Positions 1 to 8,333 of a DNA stretch of 64,000 nt are shown one piece after another. Below the pieces are notes generated by a model. The model was given only the letters and a program-made list of their open reading frames with translations. It ran no database searches and was not told the DNA's origin. The DNA is taken from the NCBI RefSeq assembly GCF_002980555.1, contig NZ_PVBT01000002.1, positions 558,001 to 622,000 of the forward strand, in the 5' to 3' direction. Origin of the DNA: Phyllobacterium myrsinacearum. GTDB taxonomy: Bacteria; Pseudomonadota; Alphaproteobacteria; Rhizobiales; Rhizobiaceae. Position 1 is the stretch's first letter, and the number at the start of each line of letters is the position of its first letter. Both the position numbers and the translations under genes were made by a program.

Positions 1-1152
1 ACCGCGCGCTTCGCCCTTGGTCGAGAAAAAGGGCGTCGTGGCTTTTCTTATTTGCTCGGCGGTCATTCCAACCCCGGTATCTTCAATCACGATGATCAGA
101 TTTCCGCCAATCGTCCATCGCTGCCGGATGTCGACACTGATGATGATCTCGGCATTGGCAACACCATCGACCGCGTCCTTGGCATTACGCAAAAGCTCCT
201 GAAGCATTAGGTGAAACTGCCCTTGGGGTACCAGCAGCTGGGTTGCCTTGATATTGGCGCGCAGTGTCGGCACAACGGCGGCGTCCGAGCGATCTATTTG
301 ATCAAGGATCGTGCCCAAGGTGACGATAGGCGTATTGTCCTGATCAAATTTTGGATATGCAATGCGCGCCAGCCAATCGGTCACGACCGAAAGATCGGTG
401 ATGCGTTTACGGGCCATGTCGAGGAGCATCGGATCAGGTTTGTCGTCCGGCGTCAGTGTCTCGTGCATCCACATCGACAATCCGCTTATCCGTGTAAAGG
501 TCATGTGGGAAAAGAGCAGCGCGAACTGCCGGACCTGATTGTTGTAGAGCGATTTGCTGCGGTAGGTGACGAAGGCCATGAACATCGCCATTATCACCAG
601 GGCAAATGCGAAGGTAAAGGCCAGGAAGAGATTGTCGTACAGCGCTTTCTGTTCGAGATCAGCGGTCCTTTTTTGCGTGTTTCCCAGGTTTCCCGTGGTT
701 GTCAGGACAATGTGCGGCCACAGTTCCTCCAGCCCCGATACGATCATCTGGTAGTCCGGATTTGCAAGCTGGAGCTGGGGTTTGATGCTCTTGTTGGCGA
801 AATCGAGGAGAGCTCTCATCTGATCTATATCCGCTTGAGGCATTATTTTGCTGGTATAGGTCAGGCCGACAAGCGTTTTGGTGTTGATGATAAGATATGT
901 GCTGTCGGTGAGGATTTTCGCGCGGTAATCCGGAGCATTGGTGAGGGCGGCCAGTCTCGCCCACCCCATGATGCTCACCATTTTTTCACGCGCCTGACTG
1001 GAGCGCCATTGGATTTCGTTGACTTCGGCAATAACCCCATTGGACTTGTTGCGCGCGCTGTTGGTTTCAATGAAGGAAACAAGACCGAACAGCACGCAAA
1101 TGCCAAAAATCAATCCAAGTACGTAGGCTCCGTAAGTCCGAAAAAGGTGCAT
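1..1152 (-). CDS. sensor histidine kinase (C-terminus cut by window edge)
   Basis: 384 residues are visible; the end lies outside the window. Reading leftward from ATG at 1152, TM segments at about residues 8-28 and 173-194 bracket a roughly 145-residue periplasmic sensor region. After the second TM, LFSHMTFTRI sits where the HisKA H-box should be and is degenerate, but keeps a His. An N-box (ELLRNAKDAV) and a G1 box (EDTGVGM) show a GHKL ATPase domain. The frame stays open upstream of 1152, so a non-ATG start nearer 1190 is possible. The gene follows the periplasmic SUOX-fold gene on the same strand with only about 70 bp between, which suggests co-transcription and perhaps a shared signalling role. 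The ligand cannot be read from the sequence. Confidence 0.85.
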   Translation of the reverse strand, partial: MHLFRTYGAYVLGLIFGICVLFGLVSFIETNSARNKSNGVIAEVNEIQWRSSQAREKMVSIMGWARLAALTNAPDYRAKILTDSTYLIINTKTLVGLTYTSKIMPQADIDQMRALLDFANKSIKPQLQLANPDYQMIVSGLEELWPHIVLTTTGNLGNTQKRTADLEQKALYDNLFLAFTFAFALVIMAMFMAFVTYRSKSLYNNQVRQFALLFSHMTFTRISGLSMWMHETLTPDDKPDPMLLDMARKRITDLSVVTDWLARIAYPKFDQDNTPIVTLGTILDQIDRSDAAVVPTLRANIKATQLLVPQGQFHLMLQELLRNAKDAVDGVANAEIIISVDIRQRWTIGGNLIIVIEDTGVGMTAEQIRKATTPFFSTKGEARG

Positions 1153-1222
1153 CAGATAATCTGCCAGCAGTTTGAATGAAGCCTTTCCGCACGCATCTGC
1201 AAGACTATCGAAACGCTGCCGT

Positions 1223-1768
1223 TCATTGATCGAGCTGCAATTCGGACAGGAACCAGACCCATCTGGAATGATCGCTTGGATCGAACGATTGCGGCAGTTC
1301 CTCGTATGGCCATACAATGAAGAACGGTCCAAAATCCTCCGTTTCAAGCGATCGCATCTTGCCTTGTGTACAGGCCCCCGATTGCGCTTCGGTTGCGTTG
1401 CACGCGATCTGTGATGCAACGATCGGGCGGTACTTCTGTATTTCCCGCATGTCGATTCTGGCAGCGAAATCATTGGGGGCAATGCCGATAACCACCTTGG
1501 CATCGGCAAGGCCGTTCTTCTTAAGGATTTCCAGCAGCGAAAAGCCCCTGTATGTCCGCTTTTCACCGTTGGTCCAAGGCGTCTGGGTCGTGATGTCAAG
1601 GTAGGTGAATATTTGCGCAAGATCGGCTTCACGATAGGACGCAAGCGGTGTGCCGCGCACCCGTTCGACAACCAAAACGCCGGGATCCGAACTGATGGCA
1701 TGAGAGGCGGTGATTCCGCCTAGCAGAGTGAGCCTGGTCAGAAGGGCTGGCAACCGGCCTGCATGCAT
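1223..1768 (-). CDS. periplasmic SUOX-fold (oxidoreductase molybdopterin-binding-like) protein
   Basis: 181 aa. The first ~24 residues form a signal peptide ending ITASHA. The rest has the small molybdopterin-binding/sulfite-oxidase-fold pattern: a TTQTPWTNGEKRTYRG core, then GFSLLEILKKNG, IAPNDFAARI and FFIVWPYEE. The ATG at 1768 is chosen because AGGGGAT lies 10 nt upstream and the signal peptide starts there; the frame stays open to 1975. Family members of this length usually lack a full catalytic domain. Here an insert containing two cysteines (IACN..., SGACTQG) precedes the conserved Pro-Tyr end. The adjacent kinase suggests a sensory accessory role. That is inference; an enzymatic role is not excluded. 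Confidence 0.75.
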   Translation of the reverse strand: MHAGRLPALLTRLTLLGGITASHAISSDPGVLVVERVRGTPLASYREADLAQIFTYLDITTQTPWTNGEKRTYRGFSLLEILKKNGLADAKVVIGIAPNDFAARIDMREIQKYRPIVASQIACNATEAQSGACTQGKMRSLETEDFGPFFIVWPYEELPQSFDPSDHSRWVWFLSELQLDQ

Positions 1769-2162
1769 GATGTGCGTCGATCCCCTGTTCGAGTACGTCA
1801 CTGTTGCCAGCTGACAATCGGCTGTGTACCGCTTCCCGGCCAGGCGCAAGCCCCTTGCGGCACGCTCGCTCGATGTTTTGAAGCGAGGCTTGGGCCATTT
1901 GTGCCTTTCTAGCAGGCGCATGGATGGAAGAATAGGTATCAGCCGGGCACCTATTTCAAGCCATGTCAATGACACGGGAATAGGGGCCGCGCGCTCGTTT
2001 CAGGTAACTATCCGGCCCGGCAAAAGGACGCGCCATGGCGAGCGCGCACGGTGACGATCGTGTCCTCAAGGCCGATAGCTGCAAAAACTGGCGCGATTTC
2101 ATCTGGCTGTCATCGGGGATTTATAAAGGGAGGGGGAAGTTAACCAAGTTTGGGGGTATGAA
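1769..2162. other. divergent intergenic region with operator-like dyad
   Basis: This 394-bp gap separates the leftward SUOX-fold gene from the rightward phosphatase gene. It holds a perfect 7-bp inverted repeat AATAGGT (1931-1937) / ACCTATT (1949-1955), a short palindrome TGTCAATGACA (1964-1974), and the candidate Pho box listed separately. The ORFs crossing it have no ribosome-binding site or recognisable product, so I read it as regulatory. Confidence 0.45.
2096..2113 (+). promoter_or_regulatory. candidate PhoB (Pho) box
   Basis: Two 7-bp near-repeats, ATTTCAT (2096-2102) and CTGTCAT (2107-2113), start 11 bp apart. That matches the direct-repeat spacing and the CTGTCAT half-site of proteobacterial Pho boxes. 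The site lies about 50 bp before the phosphatase start codon, where a phosphate-starvation operator would be expected. Confidence 0.55.
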
Positions 2163-3917
2163 ATGCGTAAACTTTTCCTTGCGGTGACGTCGGCGGCACT
2201 CTTGTCCGGGGCGGCCCATGCGACAACGATCTATCCGCTGGACCGGGCCACGGTCCTTGCCGGCTCGCCATTCGATTTCAAGGTTGAATTCAGCAAGGTC
2301 GTGAAGCCGGAAGACGTGAAGGTCACGATCAACGGCGAGAGCTACGACGCCGTTTTCGGCAAGGCTGCCCAATTCGTCGCCGAGGAGAAGGGTGCCGAAG
2401 ACAAAGTGCTCGGATCCGCGCTCATCCTGCGCGACATCAAGCTCGCAAAGCCCGGCCAGTACAAGGTCGAGGTATCGGCTGGCGACGAGAAGAAGTCCGT
2501 CGGCTGGGATGTCTACACGACATCTGACACGCCAAAAGCCAAGAATATCATCTTCCTGCTGGGCGACGGCCTGTCCGTCGCGCACCGCACCGGCGCCCGC
2601 CTCATGTCCAAGGGCATGACCGAGGGGAAAGCCAATGGCCGCCTTGCCATGGATGACATTCCGCCCGTCGCCTTCATCGGCACGTCCTCGACCTCGGCCA
2701 TCGCCACCGACAGCGCCAACACCATGTCGGCCTACATGACCGGCCACAAGTCCGCGGTCAATGCGCTCGGCGTCTATGCTGACCGCACACCGGCCAGCCA
2801 GGACGACCCGAAGGTTGAAACGATCGGCGAGGCTCTGCGCCGCACCGGCAAGAAGTCGCTCGGCATCGTGACAACATCCGAAGTGCAGGACGCGACCCCT
2901 GCGGCCCTCGTTTCCCATACGCGCAAGCGTGCCGACAAGGCCGACATCGTCGGCATGATGTACAACGTCAAGCCGGACGTGCTGCTCGGCGGCGGCTCGG
3001 CCTACTTCCTGGCCAAGGACGTGCCCGGTTCGAAGCGCAAGGACGACAAGGACTATATCGCGCTCTTCAAGGAGGCCGGTTACGCCCTCGCCACCGACAA
3101 GAACGAACTGGCCGCCGCGGCCGGCTCGAATCAGGACAAGCTGCTTGGTCTCTTCCACACCGGCAATCTCGACGTCACGCTCGATCGCGAATTCCTCAAG
3201 AAGGGCACTGTCGACAAGTTCCCCAACCAGCCGGGCCTGGTTGATATGACCAAGGTGGCGCTCGACAGGCTGTCGAAGAATCCCGATGGCTTTTTCCTGA
3301 TGGTGGAGGCTGCGTCCATCGACAAGATGAGCCATCCCCTCGATTGGGATCGTGCTCTTGTCGACACGATTGAATTCGACAAGGCCATCGCGGCTGCACG
3401 CGACTTTCAGGCGAAGAACCCGGATACGCTGATCGTCGTCACCGGCGACCACACGCATGGCGTCTCGATCATCGGCACCGTCGATGATGACAAGCCGGGC
3501 ACGGAAATGCGCGACAAGGTCGGCACCTATGCCGCAGCAGGCTTCCCGAACTATGAAGACAAGGACGGCGACGGCTATCCGGACCGCGTCGATGTCTCCC
3601 GCCGTCTGTTCATCGCAGCCAACAACGGTCCTGACCATTACGAGACCTTCCGTCCGAAGCTCGATGGTCCTTTCGTTCCGGCCATCCAGAACGAGAAGAA
3701 GGAATATGTTGCCAATGAAGCTTACAAGGACGTGCCCGGCGCCGTCTTCGTTCAGGGCAACATTCCGCGCGATGAGGATAGCGGCGTTCATGCGGTGGAC
3801 GATGTCGTGCTGCAGGCCGTCGGCCCGGGCGCGGAAGGTTTCCGCGGCTACATGGAACAGAGCGACGTCTATCGCGTCCTGGCCGACGCCTTCGCACTCG
3901 GCGCACCAAAGATGTAA
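2163..3917 (+). CDS. secreted alkaline phosphatase
   Basis: 584 aa with a Sec signal peptide (MRKLFLAVTSAALLSGAAHA). After an N-terminal beta-rich domain (about 20-120) comes the alkaline phosphatase superfamily core: metal ligand motif IIFLLGDGLS, nucleophile Ser184 in TDSANTMSAYMTGHKS, VEAASIDKMSHPLD, and the late metal motif VVTGDHTHG. Such enzymes hydrolyse phosphomonoesters in the periplasm. A DKDGDGYPDRVD stretch near residues 466-478 has the DxDGDGxxD form of calcium-binding loops and is an insertion in the C-terminal half. GGGGGT precedes the ATG. A candidate Pho box upstream suggests induction by phosphate limitation. A strong hairpin follows the stop codon. Confidence 0.9.
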   Translation: MRKLFLAVTSAALLSGAAHATTIYPLDRATVLAGSPFDFKVEFSKVVKPEDVKVTINGESYDAVFGKAAQFVAEEKGAEDKVLGSALILRDIKLAKPGQYKVEVSAGDEKKSVGWDVYTTSDTPKAKNIIFLLGDGLSVAHRTGARLMSKGMTEGKANGRLAMDDIPPVAFIGTSSTSAIATDSANTMSAYMTGHKSAVNALGVYADRTPASQDDPKVETIGEALRRTGKKSLGIVTTSEVQDATPAALVSHTRKRADKADIVGMMYNVKPDVLLGGGSAYFLAKDVPGSKRKDDKDYIALFKEAGYALATDKNELAAAAGSNQDKLLGLFHTGNLDVTLDREFLKKGTVDKFPNQPGLVDMTKVALDRLSKNPDGFFLMVEAASIDKMSHPLDWDRALVDTIEFDKAIAAARDFQAKNPDTLIVVTGDHTHGVSIIGTVDDDKPGTEMRDKVGTYAAAGFPNYEDKDGDGYPDRVDVSRRLFIAANNGPDHYETFRPKLDGPFVPAIQNEKKEYVANEAYKDVPGAVFVQGNIPRDEDSGVHAVDDVVLQAVGPGAEGFRGYMEQSDVYRVLADAFALGAPKM

Positions 3918-3938
3918 ATCTGCCGGACTGACGAACAG

Positions 3939-3963
3939 GACAGGCGGCCGAAAGCCGCCTGTC
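3939..3963 (+). terminator. hairpin terminator or attenuator
   Basis: GACAGGCGGC (3939-3948) and GCCGCCTGTC (3954-3963) form a perfect 10-bp stem around a CGAAA loop, 21 nt after the phosphatase stop and before the next ribosome-binding site. TTCCCGTTT follows, so it may terminate only partly and separate the phosphatase from the exporter genes. Confidence 0.7.
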
Positions 3964-3984
3964 TTCCCGTTTAAGGAGATTGCA

Positions 3985-4449
3985 ATGACGGAAAAGAAGA
4001 CCTTTGCCATCGGTCGCCGGGCGCTGCTCACGGCGGCTGCGGTCTTGCCTTTCATGGGCATTGCCGCACGCGCAAGCGCCGCCGAAAGGCTGGGCTTCGG
4101 CGAGCTCTACAAAAGCTTTGGTCCGCTCGGTCTCGAATTTTCCGACAAGGTGAAGCAATTGAGCGGCCAGGAGGTTGCCATCAGCGGCTTCATGGCGCCG
4201 CCGCTCAAGGCGGAGGCGGCATTTTTCGTCCTGACGGAAATCCCGATGTCGCTCTGCCCGTTCTGCTCCTCCGATGCCGACTGGCCGGACAACATCATGG
4301 TCGTCTATCTCTCGGCCAAGCAGACCTTCGTCCAGTTCAATGCGCCGATCGTCGCGCGCGGCGTCCTGGAATTCGGCTCCTGGACCGATCCGGAAACCGG
4401 CTTCATCAGCCAGTTGCGTCTCCGGAACGCCGCCTTCAGGACCGTCTGA
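3985..4449 (+). CDS. Tat-exported DUF3299-like protein
   Basis: 154 aa. The start has a twin-arginine signal (IGRRALLTAAA, ending ARASA), so the mature protein should be periplasmic and folded before export. The mature part has SGFMAPPL, then LCPFCSSDADWPDN, a pattern like DUF3299 (G-x-x-x-P followed by a Cys/Pro segment). The paired cysteines in CPFC could bind a metal or be redox active; that is inference. GGAG precedes the ATG. The next two genes encode an ABC exporter with a His-rich loop, and such DUF3299/ABC/FtsX sets have been linked to metal handling. No enzymatic function is evident. Confidence 0.7.
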   Translation: MTEKKTFAIGRRALLTAAAVLPFMGIAARASAAERLGFGELYKSFGPLGLEFSDKVKQLSGQEVAISGFMAPPLKAEAAFFVLTEIPMSLCPFCSSDADWPDNIMVVYLSAKQTFVQFNAPIVARGVLEFGSWTDPETGFISQLRLRNAAFRTV

Positions 4450-4453
4450 CGCC

Positions 4454-5140
4454 ATGCTCACGCTCGATGTTTCCGATCTACAAATGCACTTTCCGGGCCT
4501 GGCGGCGCCGGTCCTTGCCATCGAACGATTTCATTTGCCGGCCGGTGGCCAGCTGGCGATCACCGGGGCTTCCGGCTCGGGCAAGAGCACATTCGTGAAT
4601 GCCATTACCGGCCTGGAAAACGTCACGCACGGCAAGGTTTCCTGGAACGGCACGGATATCACCCGTCTTTCCTCCGGCCAGCGCGATGCTTTTCGTGCGC
4701 GCAATATCGGCCTTGTCATGCAGGATTTTCATCTTTTTCCCGGTCTTTCCGCTTTCGATAACGTGGTGCTGCCGGTCAGGCTCGCCCGCCGGCTGACCGC
4801 CGGGGAACGCGAGCGCGCTCTGACGCTGCTTGCGGCCACCGGGATCGACCGGGTCAGTCAGAAGATCGAGACATTGTCGCGCGGTGAAATGCAGCGTGTC
4901 GCCGTCGCCCGCGCGCTGCTGCAGCGCCCCGGCGTTATCGTCGCGGATGAACCGACGGCCAGTCTTGACCGCAATGCGGGCAACGAGGTTGCCGAGCTGC
5001 TGCTGCGGCTTTCCGCGGAGCAGGGCACGACGCTGGTGGTGGTTACGCACGATGCCTTCCTGGCGGAGCGTCTTGGCCGCCGCATCTGCCTGGCGAGCGG
5101 GCGTGTCGACGAGGATAGTGGAGAGAGTGCCGCGCAATGA
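4454..5140 (+). CDS. LolD/MacB-type ABC transporter ATPase
   Basis: 228 aa, normal for this family. Walker A GASGSGKST, Q-loop VMQDFHLFP, signature LSRGEMQRVAVARALL (an unusual LSRGE instead of LSGGQ), Walker B VIVADEPTASLD and switch His VVVTHD are all present. The real start is ATG 4454, five nt after the previous stop, although the frame is open further upstream. The stop overlaps the permease start (ATGA at 5137-5140), so the two are translationally coupled. It should energise the FtsX-type permease that follows. Confidence 0.88.
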   Translation: MLTLDVSDLQMHFPGLAAPVLAIERFHLPAGGQLAITGASGSGKSTFVNAITGLENVTHGKVSWNGTDITRLSSGQRDAFRARNIGLVMQDFHLFPGLSAFDNVVLPVRLARRLTAGERERALTLLAATGIDRVSQKIETLSRGEMQRVAVARALLQRPGVIVADEPTASLDRNAGNEVAELLLRLSAEQGTTLVVVTHDAFLAERLGRRICLASGRVDEDSGESAAQ

Positions 5141-6408
5141 TGACATTCATTTTTGCCGACCTGCGGCGTTTCTGGAGCGGGGCGCTCGCCGTAGTGGTGC
5201 TCATTGCGTTGTCGGTAGCGTTAAGCGTGACCGTGACGCTGCAGGAGCGGGCTGTCCGGCTCGGCAGCGCGCGTGCGGCCGAGAAGTTTGACCTGCTGGT
5301 CGGAGCCGCAGGCAGCGAAACCCAGCTGGCGCTTTCCGCTGTTTTCCTGCAGCCGGCACCGCTGCCGCTGATGGATGGCGCCGTTCTCGGCCGCCTCGCC
5401 AACGATCCGCGCGTCGCATTGGCGGCGCCCGTCGGCTTTGGCGACTCGGCAGACGGCTTTCCGATCGTCGGCACCACGACAAGCCTGATTTCGGCGTTAT
5501 CTCCGAACCTGTCGCAAGGGGCACATTTTTCGCGCCTTGGCGAGGCGGTGGTTGGCTCTGACGTGGCGCTGTCGCCGGGCGCGCAAATCAAGCCGATGCA
5601 CGGCACGGCGGAAACGGGCGGTGAAACCCATACGGCCATTGCCTACACGGTAACCGGCCGCATGACGCCGACCGGAACCGCCTGGGATCGCGCCATCCTG
5701 GTGCCGATCCGGGCCGTATGGCAGCTTCACGGCATGCATGGTGAAGAGCATCATGACCATGAAAACGAGGAAGCCGGGTCGCACGATGCCGGGAAAAAAG
5801 ATCATGGCCATGAGCACGAGCACGGCCATGTCGATGCGGATGCGCCGCTGGACGAGCATTTCGACGCGCAGTCGCCGGGCGTTCCGGCCATTCTCGTCAA
5901 GCCGAAGACGGTTGCCGACGCCTACCGCCTGCGGCAGGAATACCGCACGGGCGCAACGCTCGGCGTTTTCCCGGCAGAGGTGCTGACGCGGCTCTACGCG
6001 ACGTTGGGCGACGCGCGCAGCCTGCTTCTGGCCATCGCCCTGGGCACGCAGGCCATCGTCATCGCCGCGATCGCATTGGTGACGATCATGCATGTCGGGA
6101 CGAGGTGGCGTCAGATCGGCGCCTTGCGCGCGCTCGGCACGCCGGTTCGCTCGATCATCGTGCTCGTGTGGGGAGAGCTTTTCCTGCTGTTCGTCGCGGG
6201 GATCGCATCGGGAATAACCTTCGGCTACGCTGCAGCGTCAGCGATCTCCGCGCGGCTGACCGCGTCGACGGCCGTCCGGCTGCCTGTCGAGTTCGCGCCG
6301 GACGATCTGTGGCTGGCGGCCGGTTTTCTCGCCGTCGCGGCAGCGGTTTCCATTGTTCCCGCTCTTGCCGCCTTGCGTTCCAGCCCCGCCGCCGCTTTAC
6401 GCGCCTAG
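5137..6408 (+). CDS. FtsX/MacB-family ABC permease with His-rich periplasmic loop
   Basis: 423 aa. There is one N-terminal TM (about 11-30), a long periplasmic domain, and three C-terminal TMs from about residue 300, including the FtsX-type cytoplasmic loop GTRWRQIGALRALGTP. Around residues 200-245 the periplasmic part has twelve His with many Asp/Glu in about 44 residues (for example HGEEHHDHENEE and HGHEHEHGH), a likely metal-binding insert. With the ATPase and the Tat-exported protein it forms a candidate metal-responsive or metal-exporting (zinc-like) system; the metal is inferred only from the His cluster. It ends 5 bp from a convergent SDR gene. Confidence 0.85.
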   Translation: MMTFIFADLRRFWSGALAVVVLIALSVALSVTVTLQERAVRLGSARAAEKFDLLVGAAGSETQLALSAVFLQPAPLPLMDGAVLGRLANDPRVALAAPVGFGDSADGFPIVGTTTSLISALSPNLSQGAHFSRLGEAVVGSDVALSPGAQIKPMHGTAETGGETHTAIAYTVTGRMTPTGTAWDRAILVPIRAVWQLHGMHGEEHHDHENEEAGSHDAGKKDHGHEHEHGHVDADAPLDEHFDAQSPGVPAILVKPKTVADAYRLRQEYRTGATLGVFPAEVLTRLYATLGDARSLLLAIALGTQAIVIAAIALVTIMHVGTRWRQIGALRALGTPVRSIIVLVWGELFLLFVAGIASGITFGYAAASAISARLTASTAVRLPVEFAPDDLWLAAGFLAVAAAVSIVPALAALRSSPAAALRA

Positions 6409-6413
6409 CGGTC

Positions 6414-7259
6414 TCATCCCAACCCATGCCGTTCATCTGTCGCGAAATCGGTGCTCCGGGTGATATCTTCCCAGGCATCGATCTCATCGGCGATCTCATC
6501 CAGCTTGCTCCGGGCGCGGCGCAGCGCATCGCTGCCCAGAAGCAAATGAAGCGGCGGGTTGCCGGAGCGGGTGAGAGCGATGATCGCTTGTGCCGCGAAA
6601 TCCGGATTGCCCTGCTGCCGGCCCGCGGCGGAATCGAAGGCGGCGGAACTCCGTCCAACCGTCTCGGCGTAGGCGGCATCTTCAGTATCGCTTTTGCGGA
6701 TCGAGTGAGACGAGAGGAAATCCGTCCGGAATGCACCGGGCGCAACCGCCGTTACCTTGATCCCCAGCGGCGCGACCTCCAGTGCCAAGGCTGAGGAGAG
6801 GCCCTCAAGCGCATATTTGGCGGCAGCATAGACCGCTGATCCGGTGGTTGGCGCGCGACCGGCGATCGACGTGATGTTGATGATGTGACCGTGGCCCTGC
6901 GCGCGAAGGTGAGGCAATGCGGCCCGGATGATCCGGAATGGCGCAAAGACATCGACAGAAAACAGTCTCTCCACATCCGCATCCGATGCTTTTTCCAGCG
7001 CACCCAGCAGCCCGTATCCGGCATTGTTGACGATGACGTCGATCGGACCCGCCATTGCAAAGGCCTTGGTTATGCTGGCAGCCGCCGCCTGACCGTCGGC
7101 GAGGTCGACAGTCAGGACATGCAAAGTGCCGCGATCATGCTCAAGGTCGAACGGCCCCGTCCGGACCGTCCCGATCACGGTATCCCCTTCTGCCAATGCC
7201 GCCGCCGCAAGAGCTTTGCCAAGGCCGCGTGAAATTCCGGTGATGAACCAAACTGTCAT
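6414..7259 (-). CDS. short-chain dehydrogenase/reductase (SDR)
   Basis: 281 aa classical SDR. The nucleotide motif GISRGLGKA lies near the N-terminus, VNNAGYG supports the Rossmann core, and the catalytic set is Ser in ITSIAG plus YAAAK. The C-terminal extension after about residue 200 is like the oxidoreductases of roughly 280 aa that act on small carbonyls. VIGTVRT at the end of beta-2 suggests NADP preference. It is divergent from the LysR gene at 7357, the usual layout for a regulator and its target. The substrate is unknown. Confidence 0.88.
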   Translation of the reverse strand: MTVWFITGISRGLGKALAAAALAEGDTVIGTVRTGPFDLEHDRGTLHVLTVDLADGQAAAASITKAFAMAGPIDVIVNNAGYGLLGALEKASDADVERLFSVDVFAPFRIIRAALPHLRAQGHGHIINITSIAGRAPTTGSAVYAAAKYALEGLSSALALEVAPLGIKVTAVAPGAFRTDFLSSHSIRKSDTEDAAYAETVGRSSAAFDSAAGRQQGNPDFAAQAIIALTRSGNPPLHLLLGSDALRRARSKLDEIADEIDAWEDITRSTDFATDERHGLG

Positions 7260-7356
7260 TTTCTAACCTCTTTAATGAACTGGAGAGACAATGCCATGAG
7301 GGCTTCCTCTTTATAATACACCAAAAAATTACATGGCTTGTTAGGTGGGCTAAGTA
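7260..7356. promoter_or_regulatory. divergent SDR/LysR promoter region
   Basis: This 97-bp AT-rich spacer holds TATAAT at 7312-7317 in the LysR direction, and AGGTGGG just before the LysR start codon. The TAAT...ATTA symmetry around 7314-7332 is a possible LysR-type operator, though weak. Confidence 0.4.
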
Positions 7357-8277
7357 ATGTATGCTGCAAAAATGGATATTTTGCTCGCCGGACATGATTA
7401 CAATCAGCTTCGCGCCTTCATTGCCGTTGCCGAATTTCTGAGCTTCAGCCGGGCTGCCGACAGCCTCGGCGTCTCGCCTTCGGCACTCAGCCAAATGGTG
7501 CGGAATTTCGAGGAACGGGTGGAGACGCGCCTCCTTCACCGGACGACGCGGAACGTGTCCCTGACGGAAGCCGGTGAAAATCTGCTTCAGCGGGTCAGGC
7601 CCGCGGCATTCGAGTTGGGACATGCCGTCGCGCAGGCCCGCCGTACGGGGGAGAATCCCGCCGGAACAGTGAAGGTGCATTCGTTCCGGTCAGCGGCGCG
7701 AAAACATATCGAACCCATTCTTGCCGGCTTTACCGAACGCTACCCCGACGTGCTGCTCGATATCACGGTCGATGACGAGGTCACTGATATCGTCGCCGGA
7801 GGTTTCGATGTGGGGCTGCGCATAGGCGAGGTGATCGAGCGCGACATGATCGCCGTTCGTTTGGGATCGGAGCTGCGGCAGGTGGTGGTGGCGACACCGG
7901 ATTACCTCGCGCGCCATGGACGTCCGGAGCACCCGCGCGATCTCGTCGGTCATCGCTGCATCCGTTGGCGCTGGCCGGGCCGGACGACGCCATACGCCTG
8001 GGAATTCTTCGAGAACGGCGCCTGGTTCAGTGTTTCGGTTGAAGGCCCGCTGATCTTCAGTGACAAGGAAATGGCGCTCGGTGCGACCCTCAAAGGGATC
8101 GGGATCGGCTTTCCCATCGAAGACACGGTGGAAGAGCACATTGCCGAGGGCAGGCTTATCAGCCTTCTCGATCCATGGTGTGTTGCATTCCCCGGATTGT
8201 TCCTGTGCTATCCCAAACAGCGCCATATGGCGCCAGCGCTGCGCGCCTTCATCGATACCGTTCGAGCTGGAGCCTGA
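7357..8277 (+). CDS. LysR-family transcriptional regulator
   Basis: 306 aa. The N-terminal winged helix-turn-helix is clear (FSRAADSLGVSPSALSQMVR, then RLLHRTTRNVSLTEAG), followed by a periplasmic-binding-type effector domain. It resembles the large CrgA/DmlR-like clade whose members often sit opposite an SDR gene. ATG 7357 has AGGTGGG nine nt upstream; ATG 7372 is the alternative. It probably controls the divergent SDR gene and itself. The effector is unknown. Confidence 0.9.
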   Translation: MYAAKMDILLAGHDYNQLRAFIAVAEFLSFSRAADSLGVSPSALSQMVRNFEERVETRLLHRTTRNVSLTEAGENLLQRVRPAAFELGHAVAQARRTGENPAGTVKVHSFRSAARKHIEPILAGFTERYPDVLLDITVDDEVTDIVAGGFDVGLRIGEVIERDMIAVRLGSELRQVVVATPDYLARHGRPEHPRDLVGHRCIRWRWPGRTTPYAWEFFENGAWFSVSVEGPLIFSDKEMALGATLKGIGIGFPIEDTVEEHIAEGRLISLLDPWCVAFPGLFLCYPKQRHMAPALRAFIDTVRAGA

Positions 8278-8333
8278 ATAGCCGTTTTGGGTTCTCCGCG
8301 CCGTCAGTATCATCAACGGCTCAACTGCCCTCT

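Noticed and set aside
211-1179. Long rightward open frame of 322 codons
   Set aside because: It is antisense to the sensor kinase, whose frame has TM, N-box and G1 motifs; the rightward product is Arg/His-rich without any recognisable domain.
2121-4061. Long leftward open frame opposite the alkaline phosphatase
   Set aside because: It is a shadow frame caused by high GC; the rightward strand has a signal peptide and catalytic motifs.
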